Below are positions 16,607-24,820 of a stretch of DNA of 64,000 nucleotides, in pieces (positions within the stretch are counted from its first letter, which is position 1; every line of letters begins with the position of its first letter). This DNA is from an uncultured Clostridium sp. (GTDB taxonomy: Bacteria > Bacillota > Clostridia > Clostridiales > Clostridiaceae), in NCBI GenBank assembly GCA_902785295.1, contig CACZYK010000007.1:36292-100291 (forward strand). The letters are read 5' to 3'. Below the pieces are notes generated by a model that worked only from the letters and a program-made list of their open reading frames with translations, was not told the origin of the DNA and did not search any database. The translations under genes were made by a program, and so were the position numbers.

Positions 16607-16960
16607 ATGTTAGAAGGAATAAAAGGTTTAAAATTAGTAGAAGAAAATTCTTATTATGAATTAAATGATATAGGTTTGATTATATCATTTATAGGAATTG
16701 TATTGTTTTTCGCTGGTCTACTTTTAATAGAAAATAGTTATGAAGAGACATGGAATACAATATGCGGAATAGTTGCAATAATAGGATTATCCTTAGTAAT
16801 AAATGGTGTTATTTTTGGGCGAAAAGAGTATAAAGAATATACATTTATGCCAATAGAAGAAAACTATTGTATAGATTTAGATAAATATGCTATAGATAAT
16901 GAAGAGTCAAATAATAATTTAATAGTAATAAGAGAGAAGTATGAAAGTGAGGAAGATTAG
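16607..16960 (+). CDS. Small membrane protein with two transmembrane helices
   Basis: 117 residues. Hydrophobic helices at about 22-43 (LIISFIGIVLFFAGLLLI) and 53-70 (ICGIVAIIGLSLVINGVIF), followed by a polar cytoplasmic-type tail. AAGGAGAGTGAT precedes the ATG. Unknown function. Confidence 0.78.
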   Translation: MLEGIKGLKLVEENSYYELNDIGLIISFIGIVLFFAGLLLIENSYEETWNTICGIVAIIGLSLVINGVIFGRKEYKEYTFMPIEENYCIDLDKYAIDNEESNNNLIVIREKYESEED

Positions 16961-17338
16961 ATGAAAGCATGGGAAATCTGTAATGAAAAGAACATAGGTA
17001 AAATCTATATAGATGATAAGGAAGGAGTAAAATGGAAAGTTGAACAAAAATATAAAGATATTTTTGATTTATATGATAATGAGAATGATTCAATAAGTTA
17101 CTATGGATTATCAGAAATGAATTTTGAAGAAGTTATAGATTGGTCTAAAGTGCCAGTAGATACTAAAATATTAGTTAGGGATGGAAAAGATGAAGGATGG
17201 AAAAGAAAATATTTTGCCAAATATAAAGATGGAAGAGTTTATACTTGGACTTGGGGCAAAACTTGTTTTGATGATGATGGTAACGAAGATGTTATAGACT
17301 GGGAATATGCTAAATTATACAATGAAGGTGAAGAATAA
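16961..17338 (+). CDS. Unknown protein, paralogue of the gene at 6941
   Basis: 125 residues beginning MKAWEICNEKNIGKIYID. The N-terminal third matches the protein at 6941. The second part (VPVDTKILVRDGKDEGWKRK, YAKLYNEGEE) is typical of small phage proteins predicted to form a beta-domain. Coupled to the following metallophosphoesterase by overlapping stop and start. Confidence 0.78.
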   Translation: MKAWEICNEKNIGKIYIDDKEGVKWKVEQKYKDIFDLYDNENDSISYYGLSEMNFEEVIDWSKVPVDTKILVRDGKDEGWKRKYFAKYKDGRVYTWTWGKTCFDDDGNEDVIDWEYAKLYNEGEE

Positions 17339-17859
17339 TGATTTATTTTATAAGTGACACACATTTTTACCATGAGAAAATAATAGAATATGTAAATAGA
17401 CCTTTTAAAGATGTTGAAGAAATGAACAATACCTTGATTGATAACTGGAATAAAAGAGTAAAACCTAAAGATGAGGTTTATATTTTAGGAGACTTCTCTT
17501 TTGGAAATAAAGAACAGACATTAGATTTATTAGATAAATTGAATGGTAGAAAGTATTTGATAAAAGGCAACCACGATAGAGTTATAAAGGACAAGGAAGT
17601 AGCAAGTAGATTTGAATGGATAAAGGATTATCATATGCTAAAGTATAAGAAATATAAGTTTGTTTTATTTCATTATCCATTAATGGTGTGGGATTGTCAG
17701 TGCTATGGTGCAATTCATTTATATGGTCATATTCATTCTAGTGTAACTCCTTTAGGTCAAGCTAGAATGTTTAATATGAGCGTAGAGAAGAATAATTATG
17801 AGCCTGTAAGCATTGAAGAAATAATAGAAAACAGAGATAAGAGAATAGTTGGGAGATGA
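17338..17859 (+). CDS. Calcineurin-like metallophosphoesterase
   Basis: 173 residues. Motifs SDTHFYHEKI, GDFSFGN, KGNHDR, FHYPL and YGHIHSS are all present in order and give the full dinuclear metal centre. This is a different family from the PP2A-like enzyme at 10478 and fits small phage phosphoesterases. The natural substrate is unknown. Confidence 0.92.
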   Translation: MIYFISDTHFYHEKIIEYVNRPFKDVEEMNNTLIDNWNKRVKPKDEVYILGDFSFGNKEQTLDLLDKLNGRKYLIKGNHDRVIKDKEVASRFEWIKDYHMLKYKKYKFVLFHYPLMVWDCQCYGAIHLYGHIHSSVTPLGQARMFNMSVEKNNYEPVSIEEIIENRDKRIVGR

Positions 17860-17865
17860 ATAAAA

Positions 17866-18051
17866 ATGAAAATAATAGATAAAGTAATGGAAAATTATAA
17901 AAGAAATTTTATGGAACTTCATTGTCCTAGTGATTATGGATATTTAGATTTGTATATTATGGATTCAACAGGTTCTTGTCCAGAGGTAATTAAAAACGGA
18001 TATAAGGCTTGTGAAAAATGTTGGAATAGAGAAATAAAGGATAGTGAATAG
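17866..18051 (+). CDS. Small cysteine-containing phage protein
   Basis: 61 residues with Cys at LHCPSDYG, GSCPEV, KACEKCW. The C-terminal CxxCW pattern and upstream Cys suggest a zinc-binding knuckle. This type recurs in Clostridium phages. Function unknown. Confidence 0.75.
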   Translation: MKIIDKVMENYKRNFMELHCPSDYGYLDLYIMDSTGSCPEVIKNGYKACEKCWNREIKDSE

Positions 18052-18053
18052 TA

Positions 18054-18389
18054 ATGAGTAAGATTAGTGCAAATAAAACTAATATAAATAAAATAAAAAG
18101 GCTATTGTTAATGTTGTTGGTGTGTACTGTGGTAGGTGGATTGTTTTTAGGTTGTGGTTCTAATGATACTATGAAAAGCAATGATAATTATGATTTTATA
18201 TTGATGAAAAAAGACATAGATATAGAAAATGTTGATACTTTGTGTAAATCTGCTTTATATTATGATAAAAAAACTAAAATTGTTTACATTTGGGTTTACG
18301 ATACAAATGGTTTTGGTGGTTATAGTGTATTATATAATGCAAGTGGTACTCCAATGACATTAGATGAATATGATAGTTATGAGGACTAG
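18054..18389 (+). CDS. Putative lipoprotein (DUF6440-like)
   Basis: 111 residues. A basic N-terminus, a hydrophobic stretch (about 17-34) and LFLGC form a plausible lipobox, so the protein is probably anchored on the outer face of the membrane. The mature part (YDKKTKIVYIWVYDTNGFGG then LYNASGTPM) resembles DUF6440 proteins. Followed at once by a strong terminator. Confidence 0.78.
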   Translation: MSKISANKTNINKIKRLLLMLLVCTVVGGLFLGCGSNDTMKSNDNYDFILMKKDIDIENVDTLCKSALYYDKKTKIVYIWVYDTNGFGGYSVLYNASGTPMTLDEYDSYED

Positions 18390-18413
18390 GGCTGAAGTTC
18401 CTAGTTCTTTTTT
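18385..18413 (+). terminator. Terminator of the 15.6-18.4 kb operon
   Basis: ACTAGG (18385-18390) pairs with CCTAGT (18400-18405), followed by TCTTTTTT. The stop codon of the lipoprotein gene is within the first arm. Confidence 0.85.
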
Positions 18414-18466
18414 ATGGTATAATTAATATATAACTAATATATTGTTTAAGAATAAGGGGTAAAACA

Positions 18467-19909
18467 ATGAGTGAGCAAAAGGAAGTTGATATAAGTTTAT
18501 TGGTAGCAGACGCTATTGCAAATAATAAAAATCTACATAAAGTTATAGATGATATTTATTTAAAAAATGAAGTAGTGTTATCTGAAATTAATGTATTAGA
18601 TAAAGCTAGGAGCTTTGACTTTGGTTCTATTGAATTTCAAAAATACTTCATAAGAACCTTACAAATATTAGAAGCTAGTTTAGAAGATTTTAAAGATATA
18701 AATGTATTAGACAAGGCTTTGAAGAAAGAGTATAACTATGAATATAATTACATTAAAAGACTCAATAGTGATGAATTATATTTAGAAATATACCTTAACT
18801 ACTTAGGTAAAAAGGTTAGAAACAAGAACTTAACTAATGATGAATTTAACTGGAGAATGTATATATTGTTGTACTTTGCTATTAATAATGGAATACAGGT
18901 AGTAGATAGTGAAGTTCTTCAATTAGTATTTGAGAATATTAATTTGTACCATAGGGATAGTGGTAATAATGTGTTTGCTTATAAGAACATTGATAAGGAT
19001 AATTTGAAATTAATTAATGATAAAATAAAAATGCTTAAAGAAGAATATCCTCAAATAAATAGTAATACAGTAATATTTAATAAACCTATTGAGGAAATAC
19101 AAAAGAATAAGTTGACTAGAAAAGAGATGAATTATATAGCTTTAGAGTATTTATATGACAAATATAAAATTGACTTAAATGCTGTATGCAAATATAAAGC
19201 TATTACCAATAAAGAACTAGCAGAACTATTAAATATTTATTTAATGGCACACTTTGGAGACTTTGGAACTGATAGTAATCTAAAGGATTGGATAGTTTAT
19301 GTAGTTCAAATTAATTATCTTATAAAGGCTTATAGGGAAGCTAAAGACTTTTCATACAAGAACTCTAATAGTGCCTTGATAGATAAAATAAAGGTTCAGA
19401 ATGATAAGCTAAGGGAATTAAAAAAGGAAGTTAGTAAAGTTAGAAATGATAATAGAGGGTTGGCTGAAGAAAATGAAAAGTTAAAAAGGGAAGTTGAAAA
19501 ACTTAGGAGTGAAAATGAGGAACTAAGAAATGGCAAATTAGAAATAGATTCATTAAGGGAGTTTATGTTTAGCCAAGAGAATGAAGTTGTTGTTGGTGAT
19601 AAGATTGATTTTAGCAATATGGTTGATGTAGTTAATAATAAGAAGTTATTAATTATAGGTGGAAATGATATTTGGATAAGAAAGATGAAAGAAAAACTAA
19701 ATAAGTGTATTTTTATTTCTCCTAATGTAAGTTTTGATAATAGAGTTCTTGAGGGTAAGGATGTTGTAATTAATACTGATTGCATAGGGCATAGTATGTA
19801 TTATAAAGTTATTAGCAATATTAATAAGATAAATAGTTTTAGGTTTTTTAGTGGAAGTGGGAATGTGGAATTAAGTATTAGAAAATTGTATGAGTTGGTT
19901 AGGGAGTAA
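18467..19909 (+). CDS. Large coiled-coil protein with C-terminal DUF2325 domain
   Basis: 480 residues. Residues 1-300 are helical and unrecognised. Residues 310-365 form a coiled coil (KLREL, KEVSKVRNDNRGLAEENEKL in part). Residues 385-480 match DUF2325: LLIIGGNDIWI, then DVVINTDCIGHSMYYKV. DUF2325 domains have a Rossmann-like fold and are found in predicted nucleic-acid or nucleotide responsive proteins. It converges on the minus-strand gene ending at 19899 with an 11-base overlap. Confidence 0.82.
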   Translation: MSEQKEVDISLLVADAIANNKNLHKVIDDIYLKNEVVLSEINVLDKARSFDFGSIEFQKYFIRTLQILEASLEDFKDINVLDKALKKEYNYEYNYIKRLNSDELYLEIYLNYLGKKVRNKNLTNDEFNWRMYILLYFAINNGIQVVDSEVLQLVFENINLYHRDSGNNVFAYKNIDKDNLKLINDKIKMLKEEYPQINSNTVIFNKPIEEIQKNKLTRKEMNYIALEYLYDKYKIDLNAVCKYKAITNKELAELLNIYLMAHFGDFGTDSNLKDWIVYVVQINYLIKAYREAKDFSYKNSNSALIDKIKVQNDKLRELKKEVSKVRNDNRGLAEENEKLKREVEKLRSENEELRNGKLEIDSLREFMFSQENEVVVGDKIDFSNMVDVVNNKKLLIIGGNDIWIRKMKEKLNKCIFISPNVSFDNRVLEGKDVVINTDCIGHSMYYKVISNINKINSFRFFSGSGNVELSIRKLYELVRE

Positions 19910-20591
19910 TAAGCTCCCTAATTTTTTCAGTTTTTATGTTTTGTGTATTTACTATTATTTCATCTTCATTTCTGGAGTTAAAATAGCATAACATATCCTT
20001 TTTTGTTACCTTAGCCTTTAATATGTAGTTGTTTGAAGCAGAGAACCTATTTGCAAACCATTTAGCTGTTTCTAGGTTTCTAGTCCATGATATTCCTTTA
20101 GGGTTGCTTTTAGAACCTATACCTCTATATAGGGTTAATTCATTAGGCAAATTTTGATATGTTATGTACTCTTCTTTATCCATTAGAGATAGTTTATCTG
20201 CTTCCTCAAACCATTTTATTAAAGTATTGATACTTACATTAACATCTTTGTTTGGGTTTTCCGATGAAGTCCAAGCATAGCTTAATATGTTTGAGAAATC
20301 TGCAAGAGATAAATAAGGTTTAACAAGCTTTAAAGTTGTTAGTAAGTATGGCTTATTTATTAAGAAAAAGAGTTTTATTGCTGACTCCGTTCTATCTATA
20401 AGATTAAATAATTTACTTTCCCATTCATTATAATCCTCTGAATTTGTTAAAATTAATATTCTTGTTTTACTACAAGCATGAATAGAGTTAGTAAAAGGAT
20501 GTGAAGCCATATTAAAATCTAATGGTTTTATTTTAACTGTGGAGCATAGAGTTTTAAAAGTTGCTTTTACTTGAGATAGATTGGTTTCCAT
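19899..20591 (-). CDS. Putative ADP-ribosyltransferase-fold protein
   Basis: 230 residues. The C-terminal 90 residues carry an Arg-Ser-Glu type pattern: LYRGIGS, then GISWTRNLETAKWFANRF, then RNEDEIIV. This order is that of the H/R-S-E mono-ADP-ribosyltransferases used by phages and toxins. The N-terminal part is unrecognised. It lies behind a second minus-strand gene and may form a two-gene unit with it. Secretion is not indicated. The target is unknown. Confidence 0.7.
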   Translation of the reverse strand: METNLSQVKATFKTLCSTVKIKPLDFNMASHPFTNSIHACSKTRILILTNSEDYNEWESKLFNLIDRTESAIKLFFLINKPYLLTTLKLVKPYLSLADFSNILSYAWTSSENPNKDVNVSINTLIKWFEEADKLSLMDKEEYITYQNLPNELTLYRGIGSKSNPKGISWTRNLETAKWFANRFSASNNYILKAKVTKKDMLCYFNSRNEDEIIVNTQNIKTEKIRELITP

Positions 20592-20605
20592 TTTTGAATC
20601 TCCTT

Positions 20606-21064
20606 TTATTTTGCTTTATTAAAAAAATCCAATATTTCTTGATTTGTAGTAATGTTATCATGTTTTAATATAATAGAAATTACTGTTTTATCTTCATTGG
20701 TTATGTCAACTTTGCAATATTCCTCTGTTAATTCTTTAGTATTTTTCATTCCTAGAGCAAATATTCCAAATACTACTAACTTGCCTAAGCTAACTTGTTC
20801 TTGTAGTTGAGTTTGAGTGATTATACTACATTTTGTTTTCTTTATTTTAGAATGTCTTATAGTATCAATAGAAAAACGATATTCAAATTCTTCACCTTTT
20901 TTAGTTATAGTACATTTCTTTTTGTTACTTACATCTGGAAATCCTCCATAATATTTACAAGTTACAAATTTAATTTCCCTGTTTTGTCCTATACTTGCTA
21001 TAAGAACCATTAGTATAAAAATAGGAATACCAAATACTACTAGACAGAAAATAACTGACGTCAT
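20606..21064 (-). CDS. Membrane-anchored unknown protein
   Basis: 152 residues. A single N-terminal transmembrane helix (about 3-24) is followed by a beta-rich soluble domain (FVTCKYYGGFPDV...KKCTITKKGEEFEYRF) with the look of a pleckstrin-homology-like domain. AAGGGGGTAAT precedes the ATG. Start of the minus-strand pair with the putative ADP-ribosyltransferase. Confidence 0.75.
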   Translation of the reverse strand: MTSVIFCLVVFGIPIFILMVLIASIGQNREIKFVTCKYYGGFPDVSNKKKCTITKKGEEFEYRFSIDTIRHSKIKKTKCSIITQTQLQEQVSLGKLVVFGIFALGMKNTKELTEEYCKVDITNEDKTVISIILKHDNITTNQEILDFFNKAK

Positions 21065-22597
21065 AGATATTACCCCCTTAATTGTGAATATTGTATATTA
21101 TTTTTATTCTATAAAAAGGGATAATTTCCTTTTATTTTTTATAAGATAAAAGTTAAATGTTGGTTAAGGATATGTAAAGGGGAAATATTCCCCTATGTGA
21201 TTATTGTTTTAAAGAATCATTAGAAGGTTATTATTAGTATATGTTGGGAAAATGGATATTATGATAAGAAATGTATTAGGGAGTGGAATAATATTTAGGA
21301 GTTAAGGGGTAGTGATTTTTTAATTTTATATAGGGGTATAGTAGGGGTTTTATGGAATTAGAGAAAAGTGTAAAAGTACCCCCTGTGTATATGGGAGAGA
21401 ACGTAGGAATTTAACTTGAGTAAAAGGAGAATAATAAGGATAATTTAATAGGTTAATCGCAATATTAGGGGATATGTGTTTGGATAAGGAGATGTGATAA
21501 GAGATTTTTAATTAGGAGTAAGGGGGATTTATTTTAGGGAATTTAAAGGGGTTTGTTTTGGAAGTTGTCGGAGATTTTTTTGGGTGTACGGATGAGTTGA
21601 GAAATTGGGTTGGAGAGTAAGTAAGAGAATAGGGTTTTTATTGTAGAGTTAAAGGACGGATGAGACTAATATTAAGAGGAGTGAAAAATAGGGATTGAGT
21701 GGTAAGAGAGAGTGAGGGTGGATGTAAGGGGAAAAATAAGGGGAAGAATAGGGAATGATTTGGAGTAAGGAAGAGTAGAGAAGGAGTGTGAGGATGGTGT
21801 GAGAGAGGTGAATTTTAGGTTTTGTTGTTTAGCAGTTGGTGGGTAAAATTGGCAGGGAAAAACTGGAAAAAATGGAAACATACCCCCTTATTTATCCCCT
21901 ATAACTATATATTATAGGGGGTAGAAATCCCCTAAAAATTGGTAATGGAAAATATAGGAAAATTAAAGAATTTAAGGAAATATGTATAAGTTTTACATTT
22001 TTACAAGGTGGGAGGGAATAAAAAAATTTGCTGGAGGCTTTTAATTTTTTCGGTTTTTTTATAGTGAGATTAAAAAAATCCTAAAAAACAAAAATTTATT
22101 TTTATCCTCCTCACACCACTACACACGCCCCACGTTCTTACACTATGCCTATATCAAAGCCTCTCTTTATCACTTATAAAAGCCTATCAAACTTCTTACT
22201 CCTGAACCTGAACCAGCCCCAAAAACTTTTTTAAAACTATTATACATTAATATACACTTTTATACATCCATTTTCACAAAAATTATATTTTAAGAAATAT
22301 AATAAACAAGTAAATACCTACATAACAAATAAGTTAATTGAGAATTTTCCTAGAAATCAATACCCCTTAAACCCACTGATACCAACGGTTTACAAGATGT
22401 CAATTATTTACATTCTCAATTAGAAATTATTATTAAATAAGTGTAAACGTATACAGTAATTAAAATTTGCGTTTTTACTCTAATTTTTGCATTTTTTTAT
22501 ACTAATATTAAGCATTAAAAAACTAATATAAATAAGTGTGCATAAATATTGCATATATATTCAATTAGTGCATAAAAATATTTTTTAAAAAAATACA
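21065..22597. other. 1.5-kb non-coding region with strong strand bias
   Basis: No supportable gene on either strand. From about 21170 to 22050 the plus strand is dominated by A and G with many GGGG and AGGAG runs and little C. From about 22095 to 22230 it switches to C-rich (CCTCCTCACACCACTACAC). CCCCTATA (21896-21903) pairs with TATAGGGG (21913-21920), while TACCCCC (21881-21887) can pair with GGGGGTA (21917-21923) instead. TAATTGAGAAT (22335-22345) and ATTCTCAATTA (22412-22422) form an 11-bp dyad with a 66-base loop. Possible roles are a packaging or transfer site, or a long RNA. Confidence 0.7.
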
Positions 22598-22645
22598 AAA
22601 ATAATATAAAAAAGAGTTGCAAAAATATCTAAAGTGTAGTATTAT
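22598..22645 (+). promoter_or_regulatory. Promoter with A-rich dispersed motif
   Basis: Motif, then TTGCAA (22617-22622), 17-bp spacer, TATTAT (22640-22645). The leader 22652-22700 includes GGTA/TACC and a CCTAAGCGG stretch. Confidence 0.75.
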
Positions 22646-22718
22646 ATATGTAGGGAGTAAAGTAAATATAAAACCTAAGCGGTAACAAATACCACTTAAA
22701 AAATTGGAGGTTGATAAT

Positions 22719-22982
22719 ATGAAGCTTACTTTTAAACAAGAGGCTAGACAAAAACTAGCACACATAAGAGAATACATAAAAGAGTACAATAACACAGATA
22801 TAAGAATTAACTTATGTGGTACAAGTTACAAAAAGAACATAATGTTAAAGGAGCTTGAAAAGGCTAAAAGGGGTAATGAAATAGATATGAAAATAGGCGT
22901 TATAAGTAGAGAAGAATACGAATTTGAAGTAAAAACATTGTATTGCTTTGAAGAAAGTTTAAAGAATTTTGAAATATTCTAG
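22719..22982 (+). CDS. Small unknown basic protein
   Basis: 87 residues, helical and charged (EARQKLAHIREYIKEYNN). GGAGGTTGATAAT precedes the ATG at 22719 and excludes the upstream TTG at 22704. First of two genes on one transcript. Unknown function. Confidence 0.78.
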   Translation: MKLTFKQEARQKLAHIREYIKEYNNTDIRINLCGTSYKKNIMLKELEKAKRGNEIDMKIGVISREEYEFEVKTLYCFEESLKNFEIF

Positions 22983-22993
22983 GAGGTAACAAC

Positions 22994-23209
22994 ATGACTA
23001 TAAGATTAAAAGAAAAAATTAAGACTACTATGCTGGTACTACAATCTATTGTAGTATTAACAACTGCGATTATTTTACTTTCTAACGTTCGCTACTGTAA
23101 AGTATGCGGAGAGCGTTATATAAGCTTTAATAAAGAAAATATATGTGACGTTTGCCTAGACTATAAACAAGCTAAAATAAACGGTATAGCGTGGCACGAT
23201 AACTATTAA
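22994..23209 (+). CDS. Small membrane protein with zinc-ribbon motif
   Basis: 71 residues. A transmembrane helix at about 12-30 is followed by CKVCGERY and CDVCLDY, two CxxC knuckles that should bind one zinc. AGGAGGTAACAAC precedes the ATG. Unknown function. Confidence 0.78.
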   Translation: MTIRLKEKIKTTMLVLQSIVVLTTAIILLSNVRYCKVCGERYISFNKENICDVCLDYKQAKINGIAWHDNY

Positions 23210-23231
23210 TAGATACTAGAAAAAATTTTAA

Positions 23232-23279
23232 AAAATAATATAAAAAAGTCTTGCAAAAATAAAAAGCCTATGTTATAAT
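23232..23279 (+). promoter_or_regulatory. Promoter of RNA motif copy 1
   Basis: A-rich dispersed motif, then TTGCAA (23251-23256), 17-bp spacer, TATAAT (23274-23279). Confidence 0.85.
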
Positions 23280-23283
23280 AGAC

Positions 23284-23354
23284 TTGTCAATAAGGTAAGG
23301 GAATACAGAACGACCACAGAACGTGGCAAACAGTAACAATTATTCTATAGACAA
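23284..23354 (+). ncRNA. Unrecognised structured RNA motif, copy 1
   Basis: Nested stems: TTGTC/GACAA (23284-23288, 23350-23354), GAATA/TATTC (23301-23305, 23341-23345) and CCAC/GTGG (23314-23317, 23323-23326). The core ACGACC and GGCAAACAGTAACAA is shared with copy 2 at 24415-24469, while the stems differ with base pairing kept. It lies directly downstream of a perfect promoter and upstream of a further promoter and gene. Confidence 0.65.
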
Positions 23355-23390
23355 TGTATTGTAGCGATTAAATAAATACTTTTAAAAAAA

Positions 23391-23434
23391 CAATATAAAA
23401 AAGTATTTACAAAATAAAAAACCTATGCTATAAT
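23391..23434 (+). promoter_or_regulatory. Promoter with A-rich dispersed motif
   Basis: CAATATAAAAAAGTA, then TTTACA (23406-23411), 17-bp spacer, TATAAT (23429-23434). Drives the small gene at 23482. Confidence 0.82.
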
Positions 23435-23481
23435 AAAAGCATAGAAAAACAAAAAAAATTTTTTGAAGGGAAGTTGATAAT

Positions 23482-23709
23482 ATGAATAAAAAAGTAACTA
23501 AAAAATTTATAAAGGGTTTTAACGCCTTAGATATTACTAATATTAATTCAGAAGAGTGCGAGGCACTAAGAGACAAAGAAAAAAGCTTTACAACAATAGC
23601 TATATCATACGGCATTTACGGCATGACTGGGGCTATATTGGAAGGGTATACAAGTGGAAAATTATATAAAATATGTGCTAGAAATAGTAATTTATTTTAC
23701 TTTGTTTAG
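23482..23709 (+). CDS. Small unknown protein
   Basis: 75 residues with a glycine-rich hydrophobic part (IAISYGIYGMTGAILEGYTSG). GAAGGGAAGTTGATAAT precedes the ATG. A strong bidirectional terminator follows. Function unknown. Confidence 0.7.
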   Translation: MNKKVTKKFIKGFNALDITNINSEECEALRDKEKSFTTIAISYGIYGMTGAILEGYTSGKLYKICARNSNLFYFV

Positions 23710-23726
23710 GAACATAAAATAAAAAA

Positions 23727-23756
23727 GCAACGTATAAAATATACGTTGCTTTTTTA
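23727..23756 (+). terminator. Strong bidirectional terminator
   Basis: Perfect 10-bp arms GCAACGTATA (23727-23736) and TATACGTTGC (23740-23749), preceded by A6 and followed by T7. Confidence 0.95.
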
Positions 23757-24280
23757 TTGCCTCCAGCACTATACCAGCACCAAAAAATTTTTTATATTCA
23801 ATGTAAACGTTTACTATAAAAATATGAATCATTTACAATTATTGGAAAAAATATTACTAAAAAAACAAACATATATTTGTATAAAATACCATTTTAATTT
23901 TAAAGCCGATATAAGACGATTTAAGACGTTTTTGCCTATAAACGATAAATTATACCTTTAATGTGTTAAACGTGCCTTAAAAAGCTTATATAAGCCTTTA
24001 AAAATGATGTATATAAAAAAATATATTATATTGTTATAGTAAAGAAAAAATAAAGAACCAGCAAAGAAAAAATAATATAAAAATATATATACTTTTAAAT
24101 AGCTTTATGAGGCGTTTTAAGACGCTTTATATATTAGATAATAAATTATACTATAAATATATTTAAAAGGCTTAAAAAAGCCTATAGGCGTTTTAAAATA
24201 GATATAGCATAAAAATATATATATGTGTAACAATAGAAAAATAAAAAAAGACTGATAACAATAAACATAAAAAAATTTTA
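23757..24280. other. Non-coding AT-rich interval with repeated AAGACG/CGTTTT units
   Basis: No gene seen. Two loosely similar units, about 23905-24000 and 24110-24200, share GACG/CGTTTT, GATAA...TTATAC and AAAGGC/GCCTTTA blocks that can pair. They recall the tandem units at 827-1172 in composition but not closely in sequence. Confidence 0.4.
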
Positions 24281-24328
24281 AAAATATTATAAAAAAGACT
24301 TTACAAGTACATAACACTATGTTATAAT
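24281..24328 (+). promoter_or_regulatory. Promoter of RNA motif copy 2
   Basis: AATATTATAAAAAAGAC, then TTTACA (24300-24305), 17-bp spacer, TATAAT (24323-24328). Confidence 0.85.
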
Positions 24329-24359
24329 AAAGTTGTAGTCAAGGAAATGACCTAAAAAA

Positions 24360-24469
24360 ACTTAATATTTTTATTTTAACATTTCTTTAAAAAGCTTATA
24401 ATATTAAGTGTTAAGAAAGTAAGAAACGGGACGACCTTTTAACAAGGCAAACAGTAACAAAAAACTTTC
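24360..24469 (+). ncRNA. Unrecognised structured RNA motif, copy 2, with added stem
   Basis: A first stem ACTTAATATT/AATATTAAGT (24360-24369, 24400-24409) is followed by the motif proper: GAAAGT/ACTTTC (24415-24420, 24464-24469) enclosing CCTT/AAGG (24435-24438, 24444-24447). The unpaired ACGACC and GGCAAACAGTAACAA are identical to copy 1. Two stems covary between copies, which supports a conserved RNA fold. Confidence 0.65.
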
Positions 24470-24488
24470 TAAACCAAAATAAAAAAGC

Positions 24489-24517
24489 TTGACACCAAAA
24501 AGAAAACTTGTTATAAT
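24489..24517 (+). promoter_or_regulatory. Promoter of the boxA leader
   Basis: TTGACA (24489-24494), 17-bp spacer, TATAAT (24512-24517); both hexamers perfect. Confidence 0.88.
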
Positions 24518-24533
24518 AAAGGTGTTAAGAGAA

Positions 24534-24770
24534 TTGTTCTTTGAAAATTGAATAATATGCAACTAATAATAGTTATTATATTATTATAACCTTTATATTA
24601 TTATGTTTCTAACTAGAGCAAAAAGCTCCACTGGAAGCTCTTTATAGGGTTCTTAATAAGTGTTACATAGAGTTAAACTATATTTATATAAGTTATAATT
24701 CTAGTGTAATAAATTAAGTCAATCTTATATATCTTGCATTGTTAAAATGCCTATTAAGGCAGGGCTTTTT
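24534..24770 (+). promoter_or_regulatory. Leader with boxA-like site and downstream terminator
   Basis: TTGTTCTTTGAAAA at 24534-24547 matches the boxA region of clostridial rRNA leaders, the Nus-factor loading site. GAGC/GCTC pairings near 24614-24635 allow alternative hairpins. At the end, TGCCT/AGGCA (24748-24752, 24757-24761) and CTTTTT form an intrinsic terminator before the gene at 24821. Antitermination through boxA is inference. Confidence 0.55.
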
Positions 24771-24820
24771 GTTCAATGGTGGAAACATCAAAAAAATAAA
24801 ATGAAAAGGTGGTAATAAAA

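Noticed and set aside
21672-21881. 69-codon minus-strand frame in the non-coding region
   Set aside because: Its Pro/Ser/Phe-rich composition is simply the complement of the purine-rich strand; no ribosome binding site.
22650-22700. Second pistol-like ribozyme (TAGGG ... CCTAAGCGG)
   Set aside because: The pseudoknot-like complement exists, but there is no P1 stem around TAGGG and the 3' AGGTG is replaced by CCACTT.
23746-23961. 71-codon plus-strand frame
   Set aside because: It begins inside a strong terminator, has no ribosome binding site and is low-complexity.
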